A stretch of DNA of 64,000 bases from Rhodobacteraceae bacterium SB2 (GCA_001642945.1 LGRT01000004.1:248001-312000), one strand, 5' to 3'. Positions 1 to 9,575 are shown, counted from the first letter of the stretch. Notes: generated by a model not told the origin, from the sequence alone. Numbers and translations are program-made.

Positions 1-972
1 CTTAGTTGGCTTCAGAAGACTTAATGCAACCGTGCCTCCAACATCCCCCAGCTCAGCTTCAAAAAACTCTCGTTCTTCAACAACAAAATTCAACGGTCCA
101 TTGATCTGTATTGGCACGATATCATCATTTTTGAACTTAAGAACGGATGCCATTTTACTTTCCACCGTGGTCAAGCGCGCAGTGCAATTTAAAGGCACAC
201 TGAACACTGCCTTTTGCAAACGATCTGTCCAAGACAGACTGTCAACGCTATCAGATTGCATCCGCGAGCGCAGCTGCGCGGCAATTGGCTTAAGCGTTTG
301 CAACGGGTAAATCACATCAAATGATGCAGGCGGAGACCCTGGCAATTGAATTTCAAAGGCACAGCAAATCACTTGTTCTAGATCATCCACGAAAGACACG
401 AATTGCATGTTCTCTTCGCGGTTCACTTCCGAAAATTCCAATTTAATCAAGTCAGCCCAAGCCAATTCTAAGGCTTCGATCAACCCATCGGTAATAATTT
501 CAATGATCCGATCCTCCGTAGAAGTGAAATCAGACCGTTGAGCCGATTTCGAGATCAGAGTATTCCCACCATAATACGCGTTAGTCAGTTTTGAAATCAA
601 ATCCGGTGAGATCACCATCATCAAGCTGCCGCGTAAAAACTCGATTCGCGCCAGCGTTAAGCTCATGAAGCTTTCAGAGGCAAACGTGTAATCTTCAAAC
701 GTTTTCACAGTTGGATTGATCGCTGTCACCCGTGGCTGATACCGAAGCATCGGTTGAAACACGGTCCGCGAAAAACGGGCGAAGCGCTCATTAATCACGC
801 GCAGCGCATAGTAATCACCCAAAAGCGATAGATCATCAGATCCAAATTTGAAGTCGCGTATCTGTTTATCCGAAGCACCGTTGAGGGCACTTGCATCTGC
901 AACATCACCCTCTTCGAGCCCTGAAATCAGGGCTTCGACTTCGTTTTTTGAAAGTTTAGAAGAAGAAGACAT
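1..972 (-). CDS. fliM: Flagellar motor switch protein FliM (3' end cut by window edge)
   Basis: FliM is the middle ring protein of the cytoplasmic C-ring; it binds phosphorylated CheY and, with FliG and FliN, sets rotation direction. My own translation from the ATG at 972 gives 324 codons with no stop before the left edge. FliM proteins are usually about 320-340 residues, so only a few residues are missing. The N-terminus has the CheY-binding peptide LSKNEVEALI (residues 7-16), and YYGGNT (133-138) lies in the middle domain that contacts FliG. The last 75 residues look like the start of the SpoA domain. The start lies 6 bases after the fliL stop, so it is translated as part of the fliK-fliL-fliM operon. 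Confidence 0.93.
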   Translation of the reverse strand, partial: MSSSSKLSKNEVEALISGLEEGDVADASALNGASDKQIRDFKFGSDDLSLLGDYYALRVINERFARFSRTVFQPMLRYQPRVTAINPTVKTFEDYTFASESFMSLTLARIEFLRGSLMMVISPDLISKLTNAYYGGNTLISKSAQRSDFTSTEDRIIEIITDGLIEALELAWADLIKLEFSEVNREENMQFVSFVDDLEQVICCAFEIQLPGSPPASFDVIYPLQTLKPIAAQLRSRMQSDSVDSLSWTDRLQKAVFSVPLNCTARLTTVESKMASVLKFKNDDIVPIQINGPLNFVVEEREFFEAELGDVGGTVALSLLKPTK

Positions 973-978
973 TCAAGA

Positions 979-1608
979 TCACTGCATTACATAGGACGTA
1001 AACATGACTTCTTCTATACCACCGAACCCTTCAAGTTCTTCCAGCTTTTCATTCATCACAGACTGGATATCAGCCGCCAGTAATTTGCGCGCCTCGCGGC
1101 CAACGACCATTTCTTCTGTGTAATCGCTGAGCGCAGCGAGAACCACCGATTTCAAGGCCGGCAAATGGTTTTCAACATTGGTTAAAATTGTTTCATCATA
1201 CTTTGTTGAAAGCCCAACCGAAATTTGCAAGAACCTGCGAGAGCCTTTGAGATTGGTCGTCAAAGATCCGGGGATCTCATAATACAGGGTTTGAAACACC
1301 TTGTCCTTTGGGGTTTCCTTCGAAATTTTTTCAGGATCGCCTGGGCAATTGCCCTCTTCATCCTTCTCCTCGTCATCGCATTCAACTTCGGCTTCACCTT
1401 CGCCTTCGCCCTCGCCAGCAACATCGCCTTTGGCTTCATTTTGCTTGGTGACAATTTCATTGGCGATATCTTGCGGGTTGCCTTGCGCACCACCAAATAC
1501 CAAAAAGCCAACGCCTAGGCCAATTGCCACTAGAATAAACCCTGCAACAACGAAAATGACGATGGTTACAATACCAGATTTTTTCTTTGGTTCTTCTTCT
1601 TCAGCCAT
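979..1608 (-). CDS. fliL: Flagellar basal body-associated protein FliL
   Basis: FliL is a single-pass inner-membrane protein around the stator that supports torque generation. The 209-residue product has a short charged cytoplasmic tail (MAEEEEPKKK), one membrane helix at about residues 11-40 and a periplasmic domain ending in TSYVMQ, typical of the family. Between helix and domain is a very acidic linker at about residues 61-88, rich in GE and DE with two cysteines (77 and 88), longer than in most FliL proteins. GAGGATCGAGTT before the ATG serves as ribosome binding site. It lies between fliK and fliM as usual. Confidence 0.93.
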   Translation of the reverse strand: MAEEEEPKKKSGIVTIVIFVVAGFILVAIGLGVGFLVFGGAQGNPQDIANEIVTKQNEAKGDVAGEGEGEGEAEVECDDEEKDEEGNCPGDPEKISKETPKDKVFQTLYYEIPGSLTTNLKGSRRFLQISVGLSTKYDETILTNVENHLPALKSVVLAALSDYTEEMVVGREARKLLAADIQSVMNEKLEELEGFGGIEEVMFTSYVMQ

Positions 1609-1622
1609 AACTCGATCCTCGA

Positions 1623-3842
1623 TTATATGGTTATATCCACCAGGCCATCTTGATCACCTTTGCCCTTAAGACTGGCATCATCTGCTTCTTTTCCAGCGTT
1701 TTGCTCATTCTTTTGCGCGGTTTGTGATCGTTCATCACCCGATGGGTTTTCTTGCTCATTAAACCCCTGCCCGAGGTTCATATTGAAATGTTCATCGCTT
1801 GTCTGCATAACCGAACATGACAGCGAGGTCACGCGGTAACCTGCGGTTTCCAGACTAGAAATGATTTTTCCTTCAGACTCGCCAAAAAGCGAGACTGTTG
1901 CCTTGCGTTCTGCATGGATTTTCACATCCAAGCCACTTTCATTGCGCCCAAAAGCAATATGCATTTTGCCCAAGGAGGCCGGCGATAAGGTAAGCGCAAT
2001 TTGTTGCTGGCCCGTTCTCAGCGCTGAAATTACATTTCTTGCCAAAGTCTGGGTCCAGCCTCGCGCGTTCAAATCAAGATGCGAATCCACCCATTTATCC
2101 AGCAATTGCCCAGAGGTTTGAGGCGCGGTTTGCGTTTGTGCCAATTGCGGGCTGGCGCTGTTTAATGGGGATATTGAATGCGGCAATGCGCTTAAATCTT
2201 GGGCTGCTTCTGCCCCGCCCTCACTGGCAACAACCGCAAGGGCTGCTTGGCGCAGCGCGGCGGTGGCGGCACCTGTCACGGGCGCGGGTGCGGGTGCGTC
2301 TTTGCCTTGTTCAGAGGGCTTTTGAATTTTCGCTGCGGTGCCTTTTACGTCAGGCTTCGGCTTAAACTCGGCCTCAACTGCCTTTTGAAGCGCAGTGGCC
2401 GCCGCCGGAGCACTTGCTTCCAGCGCTACCTTGATTTTTGAAGGCACCGCGGGATCATTGCTGCTTGCTGACAGTGCTGACGCTGCGCGCAACGCGATCT
2501 GTTCTGGCTTCAAAGCAATTTCAGGTTTCAATAAATTTGTGGGCTTTACCGCCTCTTTTTGCTGGCCCTCTGAAACCTGAAGCTTGCCACTATCCACCTT
2601 AGGCGCCGTTTCTAGATCCGAGGAAGGATCAACCGGCGACGATGGTGGCATCGAAGGCAGACGCGATGTATTATTTTTCGAAAGATCCGCAGCAGGGTCA
2701 ACCGGCTGCGATGATGGCATCGAAGGCAGACGCGATGTATTATTTTTCGAAAGATCCGCGAAGGGTGAACCATCAGCTGCGCGTTGGCGAAGTTCAGAGA
2801 TTTTTTCTGGCTCTACCTGCGGGATTTGATGCATCGCGCGTGCGCGAGGTTCCGCATCCGTCTGCCTATCTGCGGTTTGCGCAGCAATCGATTTCGGTGC
2901 AACTTCATCTGTTTCAGGCACTTTCACGGGCGTGGCAGGACCCGGAGTGACCATCCCTTGCTCCCGATTTTCCTTTAGCCCTGTAACCGCAAGCGCACCG
3001 CGACCCAGCTCTGGCGTGGCGCTCTTGTCACTTATAGGTTCGAACACTTGCGTATCGTTGCTGACCAGCGCAACTTTATCAGGCTGCCCAGGAAGAAGTT
3101 TTAACGGCGTACTTTCACCCCTTGAAGACCCGAACTTTTCAGGCGGATCCGGCAAATTCTTATGCGGCATCGCCTCACCATTTAAGAGCTCAACCGGCAC
3201 CAAAAGTTTTGCCATAGGTTGATTGGCAGCTGCCTCGCTTGGATAGGCGATATACTGCGTTCTCACCATGATTTCTGCATAATCAAGACGCAAAGCGCCT
3301 TTTGCCACCGGCAAGGCGTCAGCGGTTTGCGGCTCTTTATTTATCCCAACAGAAGAGTGCCTGTGGAAGACCTCAAGATAGGGCAATAATCCGTTGAGAC
3401 TGGGCACTGCAACCGCCTGAGGGTCATCAGCTAAGGCCGACATCGCCTGCGCAAATTTATCCCGCATCATGAGAAAATTCGGATCTGCGATGATTGCCGG
3501 CGCTAGGTCCTTCAATCCAATATCTTCGCCGGAAAGTTCTGATACGCTTGCGCGCAAACCGTCGCCATCTGGAGTTTTAGACACTTGATCTTCAAGCGCA
3601 GCAATAAAACCTAAAAAGGCGACAATATCAATTTCATCGCCCGACTGTAAGGTATTTGACGATTCACCGTCCGTCAGTTTTTTTTGCTCTGGGTTGTCGC
3701 CATGATCGGCGCCCGCCCCCGATGTCAAAAGCTCTGAGAACTTCGCAAAAAGCGCAGCACCTTTCGAGCCGACAGGAGGCTCTTCAGGCGTGGCTGACAG
3801 CAATTTATCAATTGCGCTTGAAGATATATTGGCAATGCTCAT
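1623..3842 (-). CDS. fliK: Flagellar hook-length control protein FliK
   Basis: FliK is secreted during hook assembly, measures hook length and switches the export gate from hook to filament substrates through FlhB. At 739 residues it is on the long side for the family. Most of it is a low-complexity Pro/Ala/Ser/Lys-rich ruler region. The conserved C-terminal hook-length domain (about residues 600-700) contains the core LSPASLGKMHI and a following beta-rich segment. About residues 362-406 contain two near-identical 23-residue units encoded by a 69-bp tandem duplication. The gene is the first of an operon with its own sigma-54 promoter at 3877-3892; fliL and fliM follow. Confidence 0.88.
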   Translation of the reverse strand: MSIANISSSAIDKLLSATPEEPPVGSKGAALFAKFSELLTSGAGADHGDNPEQKKLTDGESSNTLQSGDEIDIVAFLGFIAALEDQVSKTPDGDGLRASVSELSGEDIGLKDLAPAIIADPNFLMMRDKFAQAMSALADDPQAVAVPSLNGLLPYLEVFHRHSSVGINKEPQTADALPVAKGALRLDYAEIMVRTQYIAYPSEAAANQPMAKLLVPVELLNGEAMPHKNLPDPPEKFGSSRGESTPLKLLPGQPDKVALVSNDTQVFEPISDKSATPELGRGALAVTGLKENREQGMVTPGPATPVKVPETDEVAPKSIAAQTADRQTDAEPRARAMHQIPQVEPEKISELRQRAADGSPFADLSKNNTSRLPSMPSSQPVDPAADLSKNNTSRLPSMPPSSPVDPSSDLETAPKVDSGKLQVSEGQQKEAVKPTNLLKPEIALKPEQIALRAASALSASSNDPAVPSKIKVALEASAPAAATALQKAVEAEFKPKPDVKGTAAKIQKPSEQGKDAPAPAPVTGAATAALRQAALAVVASEGGAEAAQDLSALPHSISPLNSASPQLAQTQTAPQTSGQLLDKWVDSHLDLNARGWTQTLARNVISALRTGQQQIALTLSPASLGKMHIAFGRNESGLDVKIHAERKATVSLFGESEGKIISSLETAGYRVTSLSCSVMQTSDEHFNMNLGQGFNEQENPSGDERSQTAQKNEQNAGKEADDASLKGKGDQDGLVDITI
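2627..2759. repeat. 69-bp tandem duplication inside fliK
   Basis: Two direct copies with a period of 69 bp (about 2627-2690 and 2696-2759) share a 49-base core, 2642-2690 against 2711-2759, with one mismatch. The period is a multiple of three, so it adds 23 residues to the FliK ruler and keeps the frame. The encoded unit begins DLSKNNTSRLPSMP. The high identity points to a recent duplication or to slippage. Confidence 0.9.
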
Positions 3843-3876
3843 ACGATGGCGACCCTGAGTTTCCTATCACAAACCT

Positions 3877-3892
3877 AGCAATTTATGTGCCA
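3877..3892 (-). promoter_or_regulatory. Sigma-54 promoter of the fliK-fliL-fliM operon
   Basis: On the minus strand the sequence TGGCACATAAATTGCT fits the sigma-54 consensus TGGCAC-N5-TTGCW, with GG and GC separated by ten bases. Transcription would start near 3865, about 23 bases before the fliK ATG. Sigma-54 control fits the FleQ/FleT-type activators encoded 7 kb upstream in the same block. Confidence 0.88.
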
Positions 3893-3958
3893 AATAACGG
3901 CGCAAAGGTATAAACGGGCCATCGGAAGGTGTGCCTTTATAGCTTAAACGCACGGCGA

Positions 3959-4381
3959 TCAGCTGCGCCTTACTGCCGACGGATAGGTGGTTTTTTTATC
4001 AGCCTCACGCTCTGCATACTGATGTATAAGCTGTTTTGCTTCCGCAATCAGGCGGTCAATTTTTTGACGTTTCAACGAATCTTGCCGCGTAACCGCAGCC
4101 AAATTATCGATTTCCGTTTGAATAAATTCGATTCTATTCGCCACCATCTCAAGTTGTTCAGCCAATTTAGAAGAATAAAATCGTGCAGCGCGAAATTGGC
4201 TGGGCGTGTCATAAAATGGCTCTTCAGAACCTGCTTGTAATTCGCGAATACGGGCCAAAAGCCCCTCTAAATCTGACATTTGGGATCGCTGATCCGCCAG
4301 AGCCTTTTTTATTTTTAAGGACGCGGCAAGGTTCTTTCTCGACATCTTTTCCAAGATTTTTTTTTTGCGGTCTGGGCGCAT
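3959..4381 (-). CDS. fliJ: FliJ-like flagellar export chaperone
   Basis: FliJ is a small coiled-coil protein that links the FliI ATPase to the export gate and escorts rod and hook substrates. This 140-residue product is nearly all charged helix, with heptad-like Leu/Ile spacing in residues 20-55 and 75-125, and lies directly after fliI: its ATG touches the fliI stop. FliJ is poorly conserved, so the call rests on position, length and coiled-coil character. Codons 6-9 contain a run of ten A (Lys-Lys-Lys-Ile), a possible slippage site. The 116-bp gap to fliK holds the fliK promoter. Confidence 0.75.
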   Translation of the reverse strand: MRPDRKKKILEKMSRKNLAASLKIKKALADQRSQMSDLEGLLARIRELQAGSEEPFYDTPSQFRAARFYSSKLAEQLEMVANRIEFIQTEIDNLAAVTRQDSLKRQKIDRLIAEAKQLIHQYAEREADKKTTYPSAVRRS

Positions 4382-5716
4382 TTATATCCCCCCCAACAAA
4401 GCCTTCAACCCAGCCACTGTATCCGCAACGGACACATTATCCTGTGGGTTTTGTTTCAGGAAATTCACGATATCTGGCCAGATTTTATACGCGATATCCA
4501 GATCAACATCCTGCCCAGCGGCATATCCACCCATCAGGATTAAATCCCGGTTCTCATTATAAATATTGATCAGTTTCTTCAGTTTATTCGACAAAGCAAG
4601 ATGCTCAGCATTCACAACATCCGACATCACACGACTGATCGATTGAGACACATCAATCGCGGGGTAAATCCCCAAATTGGCATAGTCCCGATTCAAAACA
4701 ATGTGACCATCCAAAATCGCCCGCGCGGTATCCACCACCGGATCATTCGTATCATCCCCATCAGCCAAAACAGTATAAATGCCTGTTATTGAACCTTTTT
4801 CTGTAACACTACCCATACCTGCACGTTCGATCAAGCCCGATATTAGCGCGATAACCGATGCCGGATATCCCTTGGATGTGGGCAATTCGCCCAGCGCCAA
4901 GCCTATTTCGCGCCGCGCATGCGCCACGCGAGTCAAGGAATCCATAATCAGTAGAACATTTTTACCCTTGCTGCGAAAATACTCGGCAATCGCGGTTGCT
5001 CGATTGGCCCCGCGAATACGCAAAAGCGGCGAGCGGTCTGCAGGGACGGCAATCGCACAAAGCTTTTTTCGGGTTTTTTCATCAAAAACCCGGTCTACAA
5101 ATTCCAAAACTTCGCGCGAGCGTTCCCCAATCAACCCCACCACGATCACATCTGCATCGCTGTGCTTGGTCATCATGCTCAGCAAGACGGATTTCCCAAC
5201 ACCAGAACCGGCAATGATGCCGGCCCTTTGACCTTTCGCCAACGTCAATAAACCGTTTATCGATTTCACACCCACGTTCAACACCGTTGATATATGGCGT
5301 CGATCCAATGGATTCATGGATTTTCCATGCAGCGGCCAGCTATCTTTTCCAATCGGTGCGGCGCGATTATCAAGCGGTGCGCCCATCGCATCAAACACCC
5401 GCCCAAGATAATCATCACCCACAGATATCGATTGGCCTTCTTCTACCAGGGTTACTTTATCGCCCGCCTTAACGCCCGCTCCAAGATCAAACACCACCAG
5501 TTGGTTGAGGCCTTCTTTAAAGCTGATAACCTCTGCAAACACTTCATTGCCAGCACCTATCTCGATTTTACAAATCGACCCCACACGGGCTGGAAACCCA
5601 TCGCAATGCGCTGTTAAGCCGTCAAATTTAACAACTTTTCCCGACATTTGGGCGTTTTTGCTCGGTTGCAGCCGACGATCCAGATCGCGCAAAAGCTCAT
5701 TGGTGAAATCATTCAT
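4382..5716 (-). CDS. fliI: Flagellum-specific ATPase FliI
   Basis: FliI is the hexameric ATPase at the base of the flagellar type III export apparatus, related to the F1 beta subunit. The Walker A motif GSGVGKS is at residues 170-176 and the Walker B segment LLIMDSLTR at about 255-263, followed by ALGELPTSKGYP typical of FliI/SctN proteins. I chose the ATG at 5716 (MNDFTNELL), giving 444 residues, because it overlaps the fliH stop by 8 bases (ATGAATGA) and fits the family length. A longer frame reaching 5767 would extend far into fliH and add a tail unlike FliI. Confidence 0.95.
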   Translation of the reverse strand: MNDFTNELLRDLDRRLQPSKNAQMSGKVVKFDGLTAHCDGFPARVGSICKIEIGAGNEVFAEVISFKEGLNQLVVFDLGAGVKAGDKVTLVEEGQSISVGDDYLGRVFDAMGAPLDNRAAPIGKDSWPLHGKSMNPLDRRHISTVLNVGVKSINGLLTLAKGQRAGIIAGSGVGKSVLLSMMTKHSDADVIVVGLIGERSREVLEFVDRVFDEKTRKKLCAIAVPADRSPLLRIRGANRATAIAEYFRSKGKNVLLIMDSLTRVAHARREIGLALGELPTSKGYPASVIALISGLIERAGMGSVTEKGSITGIYTVLADGDDTNDPVVDTARAILDGHIVLNRDYANLGIYPAIDVSQSISRVMSDVVNAEHLALSNKLKKLINIYNENRDLILMGGYAAGQDVDLDIAYKIWPDIVNFLKQNPQDNVSVADTVAGLKALLGGI

Positions 5717-6641
5717 CGACGCTCTGCTTTTCAAAATCTGAGAACGGTGTGTCGCGAATTTCAACACCGCCCACTTTTACGATCACATCCCCGCGCTTCA
5801 ACTCACGGTCTTGATGCACTTCGACGCCGTTAAAAATCCCTTCAAATTCATCGAATTTCTGAAGACTTTCTAGATCCTCGGCATTGAAGAACACCTTTTT
5901 ATGGTCGGCCAAAAGCTGAACTTGATCTAATTTTTTTTGAACATGGGCTAAAAACCCCTCGGGATTGGCATCCAAACCCAGCCCACAGCGCTCACTCGAC
6001 AGATTATAGACGGTTTCAAGCACTTTTTGTGAAACATTCTCAAAATCAAACGCGGCTTCATTTTGCAAACGATCCGCGATTGATTTCAGCACGCCCAATT
6101 GTTCCAGCCTCTCCTCTTCAAGTTCGCTTAAAGCAGCGGCGCGGCCTGCAGCAAAACCCTCCTCATAAGCGGCATTTTTTTCCTGCTCGAGCTCAGGAGC
6201 GGAAATCTGGGTTTGATTTTCAGGCTCGGCGCTCGCGGCAGAGGCTTGCGCCCCCGGTTCAGCCTCTGCAGCCACTTCGGTTTGCGGTTCCTCTTCCAGC
6301 AAAGATGTCAGCGCATCCATATCCTCTGCAGCTTCAACGCCAGATACCGTTTGACCCGTATCAACAGCCATTTGCGCGTCACCTTGCTGCTCACTTAATG
6401 TGTCTGCAGATTCCGGCGCCGGCGTATCAGTGGCGGCGGCTCCACCTTGGCGCAGCTCTTCTAAGCTGAGTTTGGCTTTTACAAAATGCGCGATAGATTT
6501 TCGTTTAAACGTCCGTTCTGCATCGTTCAAAGATTTTTCTTCAACCTTGAAATCTGCATCCATGGCCGCCTTCACAGCCGCTGCCATTTTTTTATGGTTG
6601 GTCTTGTCTAAAACCGCAAAATCTTCGCTCACATTGCTCAT
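5709..6641 (-). CDS. fliH: Flagellar assembly protein FliH
   Basis: FliH is the stator-like regulator that binds FliI and anchors the ATPase to the C-ring. The 310-residue product has an acidic, low-complexity N-terminal half and a C-terminal part with the FliH/SctL pattern, including YEEGFAAGRAAAL (about 160-172), the Gly/Ala-spaced helix that precedes the conserved domain, and DVIVKVGGVEI near the end. It is longer than the enterobacterial protein (about 235 residues) because of the N-terminal acidic extension. It starts 2 bases after fliG and overlaps fliI. Confidence 0.88.
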   Translation of the reverse strand: MSNVSEDFAVLDKTNHKKMAAAVKAAMDADFKVEEKSLNDAERTFKRKSIAHFVKAKLSLEELRQGGAAATDTPAPESADTLSEQQGDAQMAVDTGQTVSGVEAAEDMDALTSLLEEEPQTEVAAEAEPGAQASAASAEPENQTQISAPELEQEKNAAYEEGFAAGRAAALSELEEERLEQLGVLKSIADRLQNEAAFDFENVSQKVLETVYNLSSERCGLGLDANPEGFLAHVQKKLDQVQLLADHKKVFFNAEDLESLQKFDEFEGIFNGVEVHQDRELKRGDVIVKVGGVEIRDTPFSDFEKQSVDE

Positions 6642-6643
6642 GG

Positions 6644-7672
6644 TTATACCATTTCATCCCCGCCGCGACCGGCCAGAACAATCGTGCCTTCATCAGACAT
6701 TTTGCGCGCCACGGCAATAATACGTTTTTGCGCATTTTGCACTTCAGTCAGTCGAATAGGACCAAGAGCTTCCATTTCATCTTGAATATTAGCCGCAGCC
6801 CGCGTTGACATACAACCAAAGAGCTTATCTTTCAGGAACTCATCAGCACCCTTGAGCGACAGGATAAGATCCTCCATCTCAACGCTTCTAAGCAAGGTCT
6901 GCAACGAGCGATCATCTGACATACCCAGATTGTCAAAGGTAAACATATTGTCTTGGATTGCCTGCATCAGATCTTTATCGGCTTTCTTGACATCATTCAG
7001 AATGCGTTTTTCCATCGTTTCTTTGGTAAAGTTCATAATTTTAGCGGCTGCTTTCACGCCGCCCACTTGTGATGACCGCAAGCTGGTATTCGCTTTGAAT
7101 TTGCTTTGCATCACTTTTTCAAGTTCTTTAAGCGCCGCCGGATCCACCATTTCCAATGTGGCAATACGAATGATCACCTCCGATTGCATTTGCGTATCCA
7201 AAAGCCCCAATACATCCGAAGCCAAACCAAAATCCAAATAGGATACGATCAACGCAACGATCTGCGGATGCTCATCTTGCACCAATTCCGCAATCGAGCG
7301 TGCATCCATCCAATCTAGAATTTCAATCGGGCGCTCACTGCTGGCGGGTGTAATGCGGCTAAGAACTGATTGCGCCTTATCATCACCAAGCGCTTTTTGC
7401 AGCACATTACGAATATAATTACCGGCTCCTAAGCCCAAACTGGTTTGCTTTTTGATAATTTCTAAGAATTCATCGAGAACCGAATTCACCGTTTCTTGAT
7501 CGGCCGTGGCCACCGAATACATTGCGGTTCCAAGATGTTGGACTTCTCGAGGCGATAGATTTTTCAACACCTCTGCCGCTTCATCTTCGCCCAGCAGCAT
7601 CATTAGGATCGCAGATTTCTGCGTTCCTGTCAGCTCGATCACTTCTTCTTCTACGCCTACCGCCTCAGCCAT
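6644..7672 (-). CDS. fliG: Flagellar motor switch protein FliG
   Basis: FliG is the C-ring protein that touches MotA and receives torque. The 342-residue length is standard. The N-terminal FliF-binding domain begins around LTGTQKSAILMMLLGED (residues 14-30), the EHPQ motif sits in the middle domain, and the C-terminal torque helix region includes DEFLKDKLFGCMSTRAA. The last residues, GRGGDEMV, are the usual acidic tail. It lies between fliF and fliH with a 15-base gap to fliF. Confidence 0.96.
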   Translation of the reverse strand: MAEAVGVEEEVIELTGTQKSAILMMLLGEDEAAEVLKNLSPREVQHLGTAMYSVATADQETVNSVLDEFLEIIKKQTSLGLGAGNYIRNVLQKALGDDKAQSVLSRITPASSERPIEILDWMDARSIAELVQDEHPQIVALIVSYLDFGLASDVLGLLDTQMQSEVIIRIATLEMVDPAALKELEKVMQSKFKANTSLRSSQVGGVKAAAKIMNFTKETMEKRILNDVKKADKDLMQAIQDNMFTFDNLGMSDDRSLQTLLRSVEMEDLILSLKGADEFLKDKLFGCMSTRAAANIQDEMEALGPIRLTEVQNAQKRIIAVARKMSDEGTIVLAGRGGDEMV

Positions 7673-7687
7673 CTTCCGCTACCTTCA

Positions 7688-9556
7688 TCAAATCACGTTC
7701 ATGTCTTTTTCCATCATCGCCTTAAATACATTAGACACCCGGCCGGCTTCGTCCCCCACCATCATTCTGATCAATGCGACCTTATCATCATAAGAATTCG
7801 CCGTATCTAACATTTCAGCTGAAATCGCCGTTTTCTTAGGCTTCAACTTGGCTTTCAGATCTTCAAGCGATTGTCCGTCCTGCAAATCCATAGCCTCGAG
7901 CTCTGCCATATTTTGATCTGCGAAAGAGGCTTTCAAAGCGTCTTGAGATGGCGTTAGCAGACGCGCCATCAAAGGACGAAGAATTCCTAACGAAACCACA
8001 GCAATGATTAACAACATCACCGATTTATTCATCAAGTCACGCACCCATGGCTCTTGGTACCATTCAATAACCACTCCATCAACAATTTTGGTCATGAATG
8101 GACGGCTAGAAATAATCACCATATCCCCACGCTCAGGCGTCAGGCCCAATGCATTGGTCACCAAAGCTTGAATTTCTTGTTTTTCCTCAGCGCTGATCTT
8201 TTGAACTTGCGATTGACCATCGGGGCCCACGAGCATTTGTTCACGCAATAATACGGCGACGGTAATTTTTTGAATTTTCGCCGACGGCATTTTACGCGTA
8301 GAAATCTGGCGGCTGACCTCATAGTTCTGAACTTCGCTGCTCGACCGCATCATGGGATCTGCTTTTTGTACCGTCTTGGCTTTTTTGGGCGCATCTGGAA
8401 GCGCATAATTCGCAACAGTATTGCCAGTGTTCGCATCTCCGGGCACAGCGTTCAGATCATCCACCTGCGGCGCGGCATCGGCTACGGGAGCTTCCCCTGC
8501 TGCATCTGCGTCAGTTCCTATGACATCAGTTTCATTTCCAATCGCATCAAAATTGCTTTGCGCCGGCGGCGTATTGCCAACTGATCCCGGAATACCTCGG
8601 GCTCTGTTCGCCACCTGTTCATCAATACTTTTTTGTTGGCTCAACAGAACGTTGTCAGGCAATACCCGATCCTCGGTCACCTCCAATGTGGTGAAATCTA
8701 TATCAATATTCACTTGGCTTGATACGTTTCCAGGACCGACAATCGGCGTTAGCAGGCGTTCCACCCGGCTGCGGTAAATATCTTCAATCCGCATCCGGTA
8801 TTGAAATTGCAACTCAGACGCGGTTGACGCCGCATCCTCAATAGAATTTGACAGCAAGCGCCCCGCCTGATCCACGATCGACACTTTGCTCTTGCCCAAA
8901 TTTGGTACGGATGAAGACACTAAATTCACAATCGCTTCCACTTGCGTCGAACTCAGCGTTCTTCCAGATGCAAGTTCTATAAACACCGATGCGCTTGGCT
9001 CTTGGGTATTGCGTGCAAATGCAGACCGCTCTGGGATAGCCAGATGGACGCGTGCATTGGTGATCGACTCTATTTCAGTGATGGAACGGGCTAGTTCATA
9101 TTCTAATGATTGTTTGATTTTTAAGGCTTCTACAGACCGGCTTGTGCCCATTGGCATGTCATTCAAAGCTGATGAGCCCGTCGGCGCTTGCATCGGGATA
9201 CCTTGCGACGCCAAATTCAATTTAGCATTGTGATAATCATCTACCGGGACGGTTAATTCACCGGTGGCCGGGTCAATTTGTACATCCATACCGTTATTTT
9301 TCAGCGCATCAAAAACGCGGGCTTTTTCGCCTTCGCTCAATGAGGCAAACAGCGTTGTGCGGTCTGGTGTTTGAATGGCAACGTAGACAATAAGACCCAC
9401 AATCGCCACTACAGCCGCTGCAATACTAGGCAGCGCTCGTTGAAAAGCAGGTTGACGATAAAAGCTATCGGCTTGTTTGAAAGATGATCTAATAGCTGGC
9501 AACATGCCGCCCTGTTGCGCCGCCGGATAATCCGTATTGGTTGTTAATTCAGTCAT
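7688..9556 (-). CDS. fliF: Flagellar MS-ring protein FliF
   Basis: FliF forms the MS ring in the inner membrane, the first structure of the basal body. The 622-residue product has the expected two membrane helices, at about 42-61 and 505-525, flanking a large periplasmic part with a YscJ/FliF ring-building domain that includes FASLSEGEKARVFDALKNNG. The C-terminal cytoplasmic tail (last 40 residues), which binds FliG, is present. Length and order match the family. It is co-directional with fliE and fliG. Confidence 0.96.
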   Translation of the reverse strand: MTELTTNTDYPAAQQGGMLPAIRSSFKQADSFYRQPAFQRALPSIAAAVVAIVGLIVYVAIQTPDRTTLFASLSEGEKARVFDALKNNGMDVQIDPATGELTVPVDDYHNAKLNLASQGIPMQAPTGSSALNDMPMGTSRSVEALKIKQSLEYELARSITEIESITNARVHLAIPERSAFARNTQEPSASVFIELASGRTLSSTQVEAIVNLVSSSVPNLGKSKVSIVDQAGRLLSNSIEDAASTASELQFQYRMRIEDIYRSRVERLLTPIVGPGNVSSQVNIDIDFTTLEVTEDRVLPDNVLLSQQKSIDEQVANRARGIPGSVGNTPPAQSNFDAIGNETDVIGTDADAAGEAPVADAAPQVDDLNAVPGDANTGNTVANYALPDAPKKAKTVQKADPMMRSSSEVQNYEVSRQISTRKMPSAKIQKITVAVLLREQMLVGPDGQSQVQKISAEEKQEIQALVTNALGLTPERGDMVIISSRPFMTKIVDGVVIEWYQEPWVRDLMNKSVMLLIIAVVSLGILRPLMARLLTPSQDALKASFADQNMAELEAMDLQDGQSLEDLKAKLKPKKTAISAEMLDTANSYDDKVALIRMMVGDEAGRVSNVFKAMMEKDMNVI

Positions 9557-9575
9557 TATTCACACGTTTCTTCCA

